DNA of 64,000 bases from Sinohyriopsis cumingii (lineage: Eukaryota > Mollusca > Bivalvia > Unionida > Unionidae): positions 87,999,540-88,063,539 of the forward strand of contig CM068839.1 in NCBI GenBank assembly GCA_028554795.2. The letters are read 5' to 3'. Of this stretch, positions 1 to 10,224 are shown piece after piece. The translations under genes were made by a program, and so were the position numbers. Positions within the stretch are counted from its first letter, which is position 1. Each line of letters starts with the position of its first letter. The notes beneath the pieces were generated by a model. That model was given only the letters and a program-made list of their open reading frames with translations, was not told the DNA's origin and made no database searches.

Positions 1-222
1 TAAATATCTCAACTCGTTGAAGCAACTGTATAACTGTAACAAGAGTAATAAATGAGTATATATCTCAACTCTCTGAAGTAATTGTAACCAAAGTACAATA
101 AATGATTACATAGCTCATCTCTTAGAGGTAATTGTAACTAGTCTAATAAACTATTACATATCTCAGCTCTTCCAAGCAATTGTAAACAAAATGTAATAAA
201 TAACAGCTTAGATGACCTCTTC
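1..222. repeat. Partial ~50 bp minisatellite block (A-type)
   Basis: It holds the last four and a half of the seven degenerate repeats described at 3659-4010. Confidence 0.85.
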
Positions 223-266
223 GATGCATTTAATAGTCTTCAGTTTACATAATAAAACTAATTATC
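1..266. repeat. 3' end of a unit cut by the window start
   Basis: This is the right-hand part of the minisatellite block (to position 222) plus the 44 bp leader before the next RT remnant. It is A-type: it carries gaagcaactg and the cttagagg variant seen in blocks that precede A units. The preceding unit lies outside the window. Confidence 0.9.
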
Positions 267-846
267 ATGCAGGTCAAAGGTCTTGGTGAGGTCGATGAAC
301 ATCATGTAGAGTGGTTGACCTTGCTCTGTGTTCTTCTCTTGGAGTTGTCGTATGGAAAATATCCTGTCTGTCGTCGACCTGCCTGCATTAAAGCCGCACT
401 GGGATTCCAGGTGCACACTGTCCGCCAGCAACTGCAGCCTGTTGAATATAATGCGGGCATACACGTTGCCAACGATGCTCAGAAGCGAGATCAAGCGAGA
501 TCCCTCTGTAATTATTACAGTCACTGAGGTCGCCATTGTTTTTGTAAACGGTATCTCGCGCATGTCTTGGGGTCCGCTCCTTCCTCCCAGCAGAGACAAA
601 GTAGCTCATGCAGTGGCTGAAGGAATGTTTGTTTCCCACGTTCGATAGCTTCGGGCGGGATGATGTCACTACCTGGTGCTTTGTCGTTTGGGAGGGAGTC
701 GATTGCTTTGCTGAGCTCCTCTAAGGTGGGCACTTTGTCGAGCTCATCCATGGTGGGCAGTTTTTATGCTGCTAGGGGCCGCATCGGTGACTGACATTTC
801 TTGGGAGTATAGCTCTAGGTAGTGTTCCACCCATCTGGCCATCTGT
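258..846 (-). pseudogene. Non-LTR retrotransposon RT remnant, A-type reference copy
   Basis: On the minus strand this encodes the N-terminal part of a LINE-type reverse transcriptase, the enzyme that copies element RNA into DNA at the target site. Read 5' to 3' it shows the segment before RT (ARWVEHY near 835), PTLEELSKAIDS with NDKAPGSD (near 730-670), CNNYRGISL (near 510), LLSIVGNVYARII, the conserved QCGFNAGRSTTD and the motif A box MMFIDLTKTFDL (near 310-265). The catalytic aspartate of motif A is kept. The frame is broken at least twice: a 2 nt deficit relative to B around 571-582, and a 10 bp tandem duplication (tcaagcgaga) at 491-500. It stops four codons after motif A, so the YADD-type motif C, thumb and everything downstream are absent. 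The upstream side ends at the A-specific deletion. No endonuclease domain is visible. The clade within non-LTR elements is not assigned. Confidence 0.88.
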
Positions 847-851
847 CATAC
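843..851. other. Deletion scar that defines the A unit (reference copy)
   Basis: Up to 846 the A unit matches B (catctgt, B 2229). From 847 it matches B again from 3245 (cata against caaa, then cttaatgcaaaataatgg). The simplest reading is a 1,015 bp deletion of B 2230-3244 with one base of microhomology and one later substitution. B carries RT-linker coding sequence straight across the left breakpoint (EEITDCEQQMARWVEHYSEL read on the minus strand), so B is the ancestral state. The same scar is in all 20 A units. Confidence 0.9.
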
Positions 852-1261
852 TTAATGCAAAATAATGGTGAAAGACAAACGTTAATTCAAATAAAGCATC
901 GCACACATACACACGAATGCAACAAGTGTATACAGACATGATGTCTTCCGTCGTCATACTATATACACCGGCTAATCAACAATAACTACTTAAAAGTGTT
1001 TAATTCAATTTTTAAATTCACAAAAAATGTGAGAAATACAATAAAACTCAAGAAATCTTTATTTGTTGGTATTCCGCAGCGTAACAAATGGAACGTAACG
1101 CCCAGTGTAATTTCGACAATTTAGAACAAATCTTCATATGCGACAAAAAGATTTCAAAGAAACTATATATGTAATCTTTACTGGTTCGATCTACAAGTAA
1201 ATAACTCCAGGATTCAGTTTATGGTGTACATTTCAAAAGGGAAATGGGATGAAATTATCTC
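847..1261. other. AT-rich segment shared by A and B units (A-type reference)
   Basis: No gene is seen in this 415 bp. It is AT-rich, contains a short CA-rich run (cacacatacacacg), and is present in B as 3245-3661. Diagnostic A-type bases include aaatctttattt, aaatcttcatatgcgac and aactccagg; B reads aaatatttattt, aaatgttcataaccgac and gctgcagg. A run of five or six A residues in cacaaaaa(a)tgtg varies in length between copies. Confidence 0.8.
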
Positions 1262-1613
1262 GAAGTAATTGTAAGCAAAGTGTACTAAAAGATTACATAG
1301 CTCGCCTCTTTGAAGTAATTATAAACAATGTAATAAACGAGTATGTATCTCAACTATTTGATGTAATTGAAACCAGAGTATTAAAGCCGAGTAAATATCT
1401 CAACTCGTTGAAGTAACTGTATAACTGTAAAAAGAGTAATAAATAAGTATATATCTCAATTCTCTGAAGTAATTGTAACCAAAATACAATAAATGATTAC
1501 ATAGCTCATCTCTTCAAGGTAATTGTAACTAGTCTAATAAACTATTACATATCTCAGCTCTTCCAAGCAATTGTTAACAAAATGTAATAAATAACAGCTT
1601 AGATGACCTCTTC
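1262..1613. repeat. ~50 bp minisatellite, seven copies (B-type reference block)
   Basis: This has the same seven-repeat structure as the block at 3659-4010 but with the variants found before B units: gtaagcaaagtg, caactatttg, gtaattgaaacc, gaagtaactg, aaaaagag, ataagtat, caattctct, ccaaaatac, cttcaagg and ttgttaac. Equivalent blocks end 46 bp before each B start. Confidence 0.9.
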
Positions 1614-1649
1614 GATGCATTTAATAGTCTTCAGTTTACATAATAAAAA

Positions 1650-2645
1650 CTAATTATCATGCAGGTCAATGGTCTTGGTGAGTTCAATGAACATCATGTA
1701 GAGTGGTTGACCTTGCTCTGTGTTCTTCTCTTGGAGTTTTCGTATGGAAAAGATCATGTCTGTCGTCGACCTGCCTGCTTTAAAGCCGCACTGGGATTCC
1801 AGGTGCACACGGTCCGCCAGCAACTGCAGCCTGTTGAGTATAATGCGAGAATACACTTTGCCAACGATGCTCAGAAGCGAGATCAATCTGTAATTATTAC
1901 AGTTACTGAGGTCGCCATTGTTTTTGTAAACGGTATCTCGCGCATATCTTGGAGGACCGCTCCTTTCCTCCCAGCAGAGACAAAGTAGCTCATGCAGCAG
2001 CTGAAGCAATGTTGGTTTCCCACGTTCGATAGCTTTGGGCGGGATGCTGTCACTACATGGTGCTTTGTCGTTTGGGACGGAGTCGATTGCTTTGTTGAGC
2101 TCCTCTAAGGTGGGCACTTTGTGGAGCTCCTCTATGGTGGGCAGTTTTTATGCTGTTAGGGCTGCATCGGTGACTGACATTTCTTGGGAGCATAGCTCTG
2201 AGTAGTGTTCCACCCATCTGGCCATCTGTTGCTCGCAGTCAGTGATCTCCTCTCCCGTCAGAGATTTCTGGCGGACGATCCCTTTCACCATAGGGCCTAG
2301 AGCCTTCTTGATATCACAGTACATACCTTGGATGTTTCCGGATTCGGCACTGCGCTGGAGTCCTTCACATAGTTGTTACCAGTACTCGTTCGCGCACTGT
2401 CTAGCGATGTGTTGGGTGTTGCTTCGAGCACTTCTGAGATCAGCAAGCGTCCGTTCATTAGGGCATTTTTTGTAAGCTTTGAAGGCTTTTCATTTGTCTT
2501 CGATTATTGGTTCTATCCTTGATAGATGTGCGCTGAACTAGTGCCAAACGTGGCCATGGCTGTGCTGTAGATGACACCCTTCATGGCGCTCCACATGGCT
2601 GTGGCATCGTGATCTGGCAGGTCTTGGAGTGCCTGGTCCAGAGCT
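1650..2645 (-). pseudogene. Non-LTR retrotransposon RT remnant, B-type reference copy
   Basis: This is the longer version of the same retroelement fragment. Upstream of RT, read on the minus strand, it keeps linker sequence (DQALQDLPDHDATAMWSAMK near 2640-2580; PNERTLADLRSAR near 2460; GNIQGMYCDIKKALGP near 2330; TGEEITDCEQQMARWVEHY near 2240). It then runs into the RT domain: PTLEELNKAIDS, CNNYR, LLSIVGKVYSRII, QCGFKAGRSTTD, and motif A as MMFIELTKTIDL. The catalytic Asp of motif A is Glu here, unlike A units. Three in-frame stops lie in the linker (after EDK, after NEYW and after ALTA), while the RT part itself reads through about 155 codons. Motif C and the 3' end of the element are missing. 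This copy has private changes: CNNYRLISL instead of CNNYRGISL, RKLQEK instead of RQLQEK, and bases aa at 1885-1886 where other B units have cc. Confidence 0.88.
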
Positions 2646-3244
2646 AGTATGAGAATACAAGAGTATATCACAATTATGCTCATGCAGCTCTGAGATTTTT
2701 TCAGAGACGTACGAAAATTCAATCAAAATCCAATTAAACATTTTATAATTTCATTTGTATTAAATGTTCTAATTCGAGGTTATTAAAAGCTTATTACATG
2801 AATAAACTGCACAATTTTGCAGGTGCCACATTTTACTTAAATAAAAACAGACACCATGAAAAAGGAAAAATCAGCCAAATATATTCATATATTACCAAAA
2901 CATAATGCAAATAGACTTTTTTATATAAATTATTACAAAAAGTGCACATGTAAGATTTATAAATTCTTTGGTTGATCTTTTTTATTCTGGCTGTATCATA
3001 CAGGAAATGTTTTTTAAACTAAACAGGCATTGGATATTGAAAATCAATTATAATCCTTATTATTGCAGCATATATACTTGTCAATTATTCTGGCCAAGCA
3101 TTATGCTATAAGAATTGCATTGCATAAATGGAAATATATTGTACTGCAAACCCACTTCCTCACATCCGACCCTGTTATCTGTTGAATGAATGTATTCTAC
3201 AAGTATCCTCAATGGCATGAATATGTGTTTTCTCTGAAATGTTT
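2646..3244. other. B-only AT-rich segment (reference copy)
   Basis: No gene is seen in these 600 bp. The sequence is AT-rich and holds a T-run before atataaattattac whose length differs between copies (6 T here, up to 9 elsewhere). A small inverted repeat (ctctga ... tcagag) lies at about 2690-2708. It is present in all 15 B units and absent from all A units. Confidence 0.75.
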
Positions 3245-3658
3245 CAAACTTAATGCAAAATAATGGTGAAAGACAAACGTTAATTCAAATAAAGCATCAC
3301 ACACATACACACGAATGCAACAAGTGTATACAGACAGGATGTCTTTCTTTGTCATACTATTTACACCGATAAATCAACAATAACTACTTGAAAGTGTTTC
3401 ATTCAATTTTTAAATTCGGAAAAATGTTAGAAATACAATAAAACTCAAGAAATATTTATTTGTTGGTATTCCGCAGCGTGACAAATGGAACGTAACGCTC
3501 AGTGTAATTTCGACAATTTAGAACAAATGTTCATAACCGACAAAAAGATTTCAAAGAAACTATATATGTAATCTTTACTGGTTCGATCTACAAGTAAATA
3601 GCTGCAGGATTCAGCTAATGGTGTACATTTCAAAAGGGAAATGGGATGAAATTGTCTC

Positions 3659-4010
3659 GAAGTAATTGTAACCAAAGCGTACTAAAAGATTACATAGCTC
3701 GCCTCTTTGAAGTAATTATAAACAATGTAATAAACGAGTATGTATCTCAACAATTTGATGTAATTGTAACCAGAGTACTAAAGCCGAGTAAATATCTCAA
3801 CTCGTTGAAGCAACTGTATAACTGTAACAAGAGTAATAAATGAGTATATATCTCAACTCTCTGAAGTAATTGTAACCAAAGTACAATAAATGATTACATA
3901 GCTCATCTCTTAGAGGTAATTGTAACTAGTCTAATAAACTATTACATATCTCAGCTCTTCCAAGCAATTGTAAACAAAATGTAATAAATAACAGCTTAGA
4001 TGACCTCTTC
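3659..4010. repeat. ~50 bp minisatellite, seven copies (A-type reference block)
   Basis: Seven degenerate direct repeats of 50, 48, 50, 56, 50, 49 and 49 bp follow one another exactly. Each starts near gaagtaattgtaacc, has an ataaa core and ends in atctcaactctt-like sequence. The repeats are diverged from one another but the block is nearly identical from unit to unit. Equivalent blocks end 45 bp before every A start. Frequent aataaa motifs are a consequence of the repeat and are not called as poly(A) signals. Confidence 0.92.
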
Positions 4011-4045
4011 GATGCATTTAATAGTCTTCAGTTTACATAATAAAA

Positions 4046-4634
4046 CTAATTATCATGCAGGTCAAAGGTCTTGGTGAGGTCGATGAACATCATGTAGAGT
4101 GGTTGACCTTGCTCTGTGTTCTTCTCTTGGAGTTGTCGTATGGAAAATATCCTGTCTGTCGTCGACCTGCCTGCATTAAAGCCGCACTGGGATTCCAGGT
4201 GCACACTGTCCGCCAGCAACTGCAGCCTGTTGAATATAATGCGGGCATACACGTTGCCAACGATGCTCAGAAGCGAGATCAAGCGAGATCCCTCTGTAAT
4301 TATTACAGTCACTGAGGTCGCCATTGTTTTTGTAAACGGTATCTCGCGCATGTCTTGGGGTCCGCTCCTTCCTCCCAGCAGAGACAAAGTAGCTCATGCA
4401 GTGGCTGAAGGAATGTTTGTTTCCCACGTTCGATAGCTTCGGGCGGGATGATGTCACTACCTGGTGCTTTGTCGTTTGGGAGGGAGTCGATTGCTTTGCT
4501 GAGCTCCTCTAAGGTGGGCACTTTGTCGAGCTCATCCATGGTGGGCAGTTTTTATGCTGCTAGGGGCCGCATCGGTGACTGACATTTCTTGGGAGTATAG
4601 CTCTAGGTAGTGTTCCACCCATCTGGCCATCTGT
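4046..4634 (-). pseudogene. RT remnant, A-type
   Basis: Translation is identical to the reference A copy at 258-846, including both frame breaks. Confidence 0.85.
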
Positions 4635-5446
4635 CATACTTAATGCAAAATAATGGTGAAAGACAAACGTTAATTCAAATAAAGCATCGCACACATACAC
4701 ACGAATGCAACAAGTGTATACAGACATGATGTCTTCCGTCGTCATACTATATACACCGGCTAATCAACAATAACTACTTAAAAGTGTTTAATTCAATTTT
4801 TAAATTCACAAAAAATGTGAGAAATACAATAAAACTCAAGAAATCTTTATTTGATGGTATTCCGCAGCGTAACAAATGGAACGTAACGCCCAGTGTAATT
4901 TCGACAATTTAGAACAAATCTTCATATGCGACAAAAAGATTTCAAAGAAACTATATATGTAATCTTTACTGGTTCGATCTACAAGTAAATAACTCCAGGA
5001 TTCAGTTTATGGTGTACATTTCAAAAGGGAAATGGGATGAAATTATCTCGAAGTAATTGTAAGCAAAGTGTACTAAAAGATTACATAGCTCGCCTCTTTG
5101 AAGTAATTATAAACAATGTAATAAACGAGTATGTATCTCAACTATTTGATGTAATTGAAACCAGAGTATTAAAGCCGAGCAAATATCTCAACTCGTTGAA
5201 GTAACTGTATAACTGTAAAAAGAGTAATAAATAAGTATATATCTCAATTCTCTGAAGTAATTGTAACCAAAATACAATAAATGATTACATAGCTCATCTC
5301 TTCAAGGTAATTGTAATTAGTCTAATAAACTATTACATATCTCAGCTCTTCCAAGCAATTGTTAACAAAATGTAATAAATAACAGCTTAGATGACCTCTT
5401 CGATGCATTTAATAGTCTTCAGTTTACATAATAAAAACTAATTATC
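4055..5446. repeat. A unit 2 (1,392 bp)
   Basis: Private change ttgatgg (a at 4854) where other copies have ttgttgg. The following B-type block has gagcaaat (near 5180), shared with the blocks in A units 3 and 5, and gtaattag near 5315. Confidence 0.95.
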
Positions 5447-6433
5447 ATGCAGGTCAATGGTCTTGGTGAGTTCAATGAACATCATGTAGAGTGGTTGACC
5501 TTGCTCTGTGTTCTTCTCTTGGAGTTGTCGTATGGAAAAGATCATGTCTGTCGTCGACCTGCCTGCTTTAAAGCCGCACTGGGATTCCAGGTGCACACGG
5601 TCCGCCAGCAACTGCAGCCTGTTGAGTATAATGCGAGAATACACTTTGCCAACGATGCTCAGAAGCGAGATCCCTCTGTAATTATTACAGTTACTGAGGT
5701 CGCCATTGTTTTTGTAAACGGTATCTCGCGCATATCTTGGAGGACCGCTCCTTTCCTCCCAGCAGAGACAAAGTAGCTCATGCAGCAGCTGAAGCAATGT
5801 TGGTTTCCCACGTTCGATAGCTTTGGGCGGGATGCTGTCACTACATGGTGCTTTGTCGTTTGGGACGGAGTCGATTGCTTTGTTGAGCTCCTCTAAGGTG
5901 GGCACTTTGTGGAGCTCCTCTATGGTGGGCAGTTTTTATGCTGTTAGGGCTGCATCGGTGACTGACATTTCTTGGGAGCATAGCTCTGAGTAGTGTTCCA
6001 CCCATCTGGCCATCTGTTGCTCGCAGTCAGTGATCTCCTCTCCCGTCAGAGATTTCTGGCGGACCATCCCTTTCACCATAGGGCCTAGAGCCTTCTTGAT
6101 ATCACAGTACATACCTTGGATGTTTCCGGATTCGGCACTGCGCTGGAGTCCTTCACATAGTTGTTACCAGTACTCGTTCGCGCACTGTCTAGCGATGTGT
6201 TGGGTGTTGCTTCGAGCACTTCTGAGATCAGCAAGCGTCCGTTCATTAGGGCATTTTTTGTAAGCTTTGAAGGCTTTTCATTTGTCTTCGATTATTGGTT
6301 CTATCCTTGATAGATGTGCGCTGAACTAGTGCCAAACGTGGCCATGGCTGTGCTGTAGATGACACCCTTCATGGCGCTCCACATGGCTGTGGCATCGTGA
6401 TCTGGCAGGTCTTGGAGTGCCTGGTCCAGGGCT
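5438..6433 (-). pseudogene. RT remnant, B-type
   Basis: Majority B sequence through RT (CNNYRGISL, SNCNN), with Glu in motif A. A private c at 6065 (ggaccatccc) changes a linker codon. Confidence 0.85.
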
Positions 6434-7845
6434 AGTATGAGAATACAAGAGTATATCACAATTATGCTCATGCAGCTCTGAGATTTTTTCAGAGACGTAC
6501 GAAAATTCAATCAAAATCCAATTAAACATTTTATAATTTCATTTGTATTAAATGTTCTAATTCGAGGTTATTAAAAGCTTATTACATGAATAAACTGCAC
6601 AATTTTGCAGGTGCCACATTTTACTTAAATAAAAACAGACACCATGAAAAAGGAAAAATCAGCCAAATATATTCATTTATTACCAAAACATAATGCAAAT
6701 AGACTTTTTTTTAATATAAATTATTACAAAAAGTGCACATGTAAGATTTATAAATTCTTTGGTTGATCTTTTTTATTCTGGCTGTGTCATACAGGAAATG
6801 TTTTTTAAACTAAACAGGCATTGGATATTGAAAATCAATTATAATCCTTATTATTGCAGCATATATACTTGTCAATTATTCTGGCCAAGCATTATGCTAT
6901 AAGAATTGCATTGCATAAATGGAAATATATTGTACTGCAAACCCACTTCCTCACATCCGACCCTGTTATCTGTTGAATGAATGTATTCTACAAGTATCCT
7001 CAATGGCATGAATATGTGTTTTCTCTGAAATGTTTCAAACTTAATGCAAAATAATGGTGAAAGACAAACGTTAATTCAAATAAAGCATCACACACATACA
7101 CACGAATGCAACAAGTGTATACAGACAGGATGTCTTTCTTTGTCATACTATTTACACCGATAAATCAACAATAACTACTTGAAAGTGTTTTATTCAATTT
7201 TTAAATTCTGAAAAATGTTAGAAATACAATAAAACTCAAGAAATATTTATTTGTTGGTATTCCGCAGCGTGACAAATGGAACGTAACGCTCAGTGTAATT
7301 TCGACAATTTAGAACAAATGTTCATAACCGACAAAAAGATTTCAAAGAAACTATATATGTAATCTTTACTGGTTCGATCTACAAGTAAATAGCTGCAGGA
7401 TTCAGCTAATGGTGTACATTTCAAAAGGGAAATGGGATGAAATTGTCTCGAAGTAATTGTAACCAAAGCGTACTAAAAGATTACATAGCTCGCCTCTTTG
7501 AAGTAATTATAAACAATGTAATAAACGAGTATGTATCTCAACAATTTGATGTAATTGTAACCAGAGTACTAAAGCCGAGTAAATATCTCAACTCGTTGAA
7601 GCAACTGTATAACTGTAACAAGAGTAATAAATGAGTATATATCTCAACTCTCTGAAGTAATTGTAACCAAAGTACAATAAATGATTACATAGCTCATCTC
7701 TTAGAGGTAATTGTAACTAGTCTAATAAACTATTACATATCTCAGCTCTTCCAAGCAATTGTAAACAAAATGTAATAAATAACAGCTTAGATGACCTCTT
7801 CGATGCATTTAATAGTCTTCAGTTTACATAATAAAACTAATTATC
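5447..7845. repeat. B unit 2 (2,399 bp)
   Basis: Carries the ggcatcg and SASV alleles. The T-run is tttttttt followed by aatataaa, a form shared with B unit 13 only. Its tail reads ttctgaaaaatgttag, shared with B unit 4. Confidence 0.95.
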
Positions 7846-8425
7846 ATGCAGGTCAAAGGTCTTGGTGAGGTCGATGAACATCATGTAGAGTGGTTGACCT
7901 TGCTCTGTGTTCTTCTCTTGGAGTTGTCGTATGGAAAATATCCTGTCTGTCGTCGACCTGCCTGCATTAAAGCCGCACTGGGATTCCAGGTGCACACTGT
8001 CCGCCAGCAACTGCAGCCTGTTGAATATAATGCGGGCATACACGTTGCCAACGATGCTCAGAAGCGAGATCAAGCGAGATCCCTCTGTAATTATTACAGT
8101 CACTGAGGTCGCCATTGTTTTTGTAAACGGTATCTCGCGCATGTCTTGGGGTCCGCTCCTTCCTCCCAGCAGAGACAAAGTAGCTCATGCAGTGGCTGAA
8201 GGAATGTTTGTTTCCCACGTTCGATAGCTTCGGGCGGGATGATGTCACTACCTGGTGCTTTGTCGTTTGGGAGGGAGTCGATTGCTTTGCTGAGCTCCTC
8301 TAAGGTGGGCACTTTGTCGAGCTCATCCATGGTGGGCAGTTTTTATGCTGCTAGGGGCCGCATCGGTGACTGACATTTCTTGGGAGTATAGCTCTAGGTA
8401 GTGTTCCACCCATCTGGCCATCTGT
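7837..8425 (-). pseudogene. RT remnant, A-type
   Basis: Same translation as the reference A copy. Confidence 0.85.
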
Positions 8426-9237
8426 CATACTTAATGCAAAATAATGGTGAAAGACAAACGTTAATTCAAATAAAGCATCGCACACATACACACGAATGCA
8501 ACAAGTGTATACAGACATGATGTCTTCCGTCGTCATACTATATACACCGGCTAATCAACAATAACTACTTAAAAGTGTTTAATTCAATTTTTAAATTCAC
8601 AAAAAATGTGAGAAATACAATAAAACTCAAGAAATCTTTATTTGTTGGTATTCCGCAGCGTAACAAATGGAACGTAACGCCCAGTGTAATTTCGACAATT
8701 TAGAACAAATCTTCATATGCGACAAAAAGATTTCAAAGAAACTATATATGTAATCTTTACTGGTTCGATCTACAAGTAAATAACTCCAGGATTCAGTTTA
8801 TGGTGTACATTTCAAAAGGGAAATGGGATGAAATTATCTCGAAGTAATTGTAAGCAAAGTGTACTAAAAGATTACATAGCTCGCCTCTTTGAAGTAATTA
8901 TAAACAATGTAATAAACGAGTATGTATCTCAACTATTTGATGTAATTGAAACCAGAGTATTAAAGCCGAGCAAATATCTCAACTCGTTGAAGTAACTGTA
9001 TAACTGTAAAAAGAGTAATAAATAAGTATATATCTCAATTCTCTGAAGTAATTGTAACCAAAATACAATAAATGATTACATAGCTCATCTCTTCAAGGTA
9101 ATTGTAACTAGTCTAATAAACTATTACATATCTCAGCTCTTCCAAGCAATTGTTAACAAAATGTAATAAATAACAGCTTAGATGACCTCTTCGATGCATT
9201 TAATAGTCTTCAGTTTACATAATAAAAACTAATTATC
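7846..9237. repeat. A unit 3 (1,392 bp)
   Basis: Majority A sequence. The following B-type block has the gagcaaat allele (near 8966). Confidence 0.95.
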
Positions 9238-10224
9238 ATGCAGGTCAATGGTCTTGGTGAGTTCAATGAACATCATGTAGAGTGGTTGACCTTGCTCTGT
9301 GTTCTTCTCTTGGAGTTGTCGTATGGAAAAGATCATGTCTGTCGTCGACCTGCCTGCTTTAAAGCCGCACTGGGATTCCAGGTGCACACGGTCCGCCAGC
9401 AACTGCAGCCTGTTGAGTATAATGCGAGAATACACTTTGCCAACGATGCTCAGAAGCGAGATCCCTCTGTAATTATTACAGTTACTGAGGTCGCCATTGT
9501 TTTTGTAAACGGTATCTCGCGCATATCTTGGAGGACCGCTCCTTTCCTCCCAGCAGAGACAAAGTAGCTCATGCAGCAGCTGAAGCAATGTTGGTTTCCC
9601 ACGTTCGATAGCTTTGGGCGGGATGCTGTCACTACATGGTGCTTTGTCGTTTGGGACGGAGTCGATTGCTTTGTTGAGCTCCTCTAAGGTGGGCACTTTG
9701 TGGAGCTCCTCTATGGTGGGCAGTTTTTATGCTGCTAGGGCTGCATCGGTGACTGACATTTCTTGGGAGCATAGCTCTGAGTAGTGTTCCACCCATCTGG
9801 CCATCTGTTGCTCGCAGTCAGTGATCTCCTCTCCCGTCAGAGATTTCTGGCGGACGATCCCTTTCACCATAGGGCCTAGAGCCTTCTTGATATCACAGTA
9901 CATACCTTGGATGTTTCCGGATTCGGCACTGCGCTGGAGTCCTTCACATAGTTGTTACCAGTACTCGTTCGCGCACTGTCTAGCGATGTGTTGGGTGTTG
10001 CTTCGTGCGCTTCTGAGATCAGCAAGCATCCGTTCATTAGGGCATTTTTTGTAAGCTTTGAAGGCTTTTCATTTGTCTTCGATTATTGGTTCTATCCTTG
10101 ATAGATGTGCGCTGAACTAGTGCCAAACGTGGCCATGGCTGTGCTGTAGATGACACCCTTCATGGCGCTCCACATGGCTGTTTCATCGTGATCTGGCAGG
10201 TCTTGGAGTGCCTGGTCCAGGGCT
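9229..10224 (-). pseudogene. RT remnant, B-type, tttcatcg allele
   Basis: Linker reads DHDETAMW (tttcatcg near 10181) instead of DHDATAMW. This allele recurs in B units 5, 7, 10 and 15. The gtgcgcttc/agcatcc (SASI) haplotype is also present. Confidence 0.85.

Larger units (their letters stand above)
267..1658. repeat. A unit 1 (1,392 bp)
   Basis: Reference A unit: RT remnant to 846, AT-rich segment to 1261, B-type minisatellite block 1262-1613, then a short leader. It is followed by a B unit through the normal A-to-B junction (aactccaggattcagttt near 1205-1230). Confidence 0.95.
1659..4054. repeat. B unit 1 (2,396 bp)
   Basis: Reference B unit: RT remnant to about 2645, B-only AT-rich DNA to 3244, shared AT-rich segment to 3658, and A-type minisatellite block 3659-4010. 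It is the most divergent B unit seen (gagttttcg at about 1738 and the 1885-1886 change) and carries the ggcatcg and agcgtcc (SASV) alleles. Confidence 0.95.

Noticed and set aside
267..648. Plus-strand ORFs of 86, 106 and 109 codons over the RT remnant
   Set aside because: They are the opposite-strand shadow of the reverse-transcriptase sequence, which is the strand with recognisable motifs.
772..957. 61-codon minus-strand ORF across the A deletion scar
   Set aside because: It joins unrelated AT-rich DNA to an out-of-frame part of the retroelement linker. No family resemblance.
1180..1196. ggttcgatct, similar to an RNA polymerase III box B, once per unit
   Set aside because: No A box at a suitable distance upstream, and the flanks do not pair as a tRNA T-arm. 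A SINE or tRNA origin is not supported.
2100..2150. 27 bp near-duplication (gagctcctct ... gtgggca) in the RT remnant
   Set aside because: It encodes two similar peptide stretches (PTIEEL and PTLEEL) of a kind I expect in intact members of this RT family, so it is probably part of the element and not a new tandem repeat.
258..2645. Functional, autonomous retrotransposon
   Set aside because: No endonuclease, no motif C, no 3' end, shared frameshifts and stops, and no target-site duplications. Copies are in fixed tandem register, which points to recombination.
3060..3075. Possible splice acceptor (tattattgcag) and exon in the B-only AT-rich segment
   Set aside because: The downstream frame usually closes within a few codons, opens only where single-base variants remove stops (B units 12 and 13), and there is no matching donor or coding signal.
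3646..3843. Recurrent 65-codon + strand ORF starting MKLSRSNCN, present before each A unit
   Set aside because: It lies inside the ~50 bp minisatellite and is simply a frame of that repeat without early stops. The B-type block has stops in the same frame, and there is no domain or start context.
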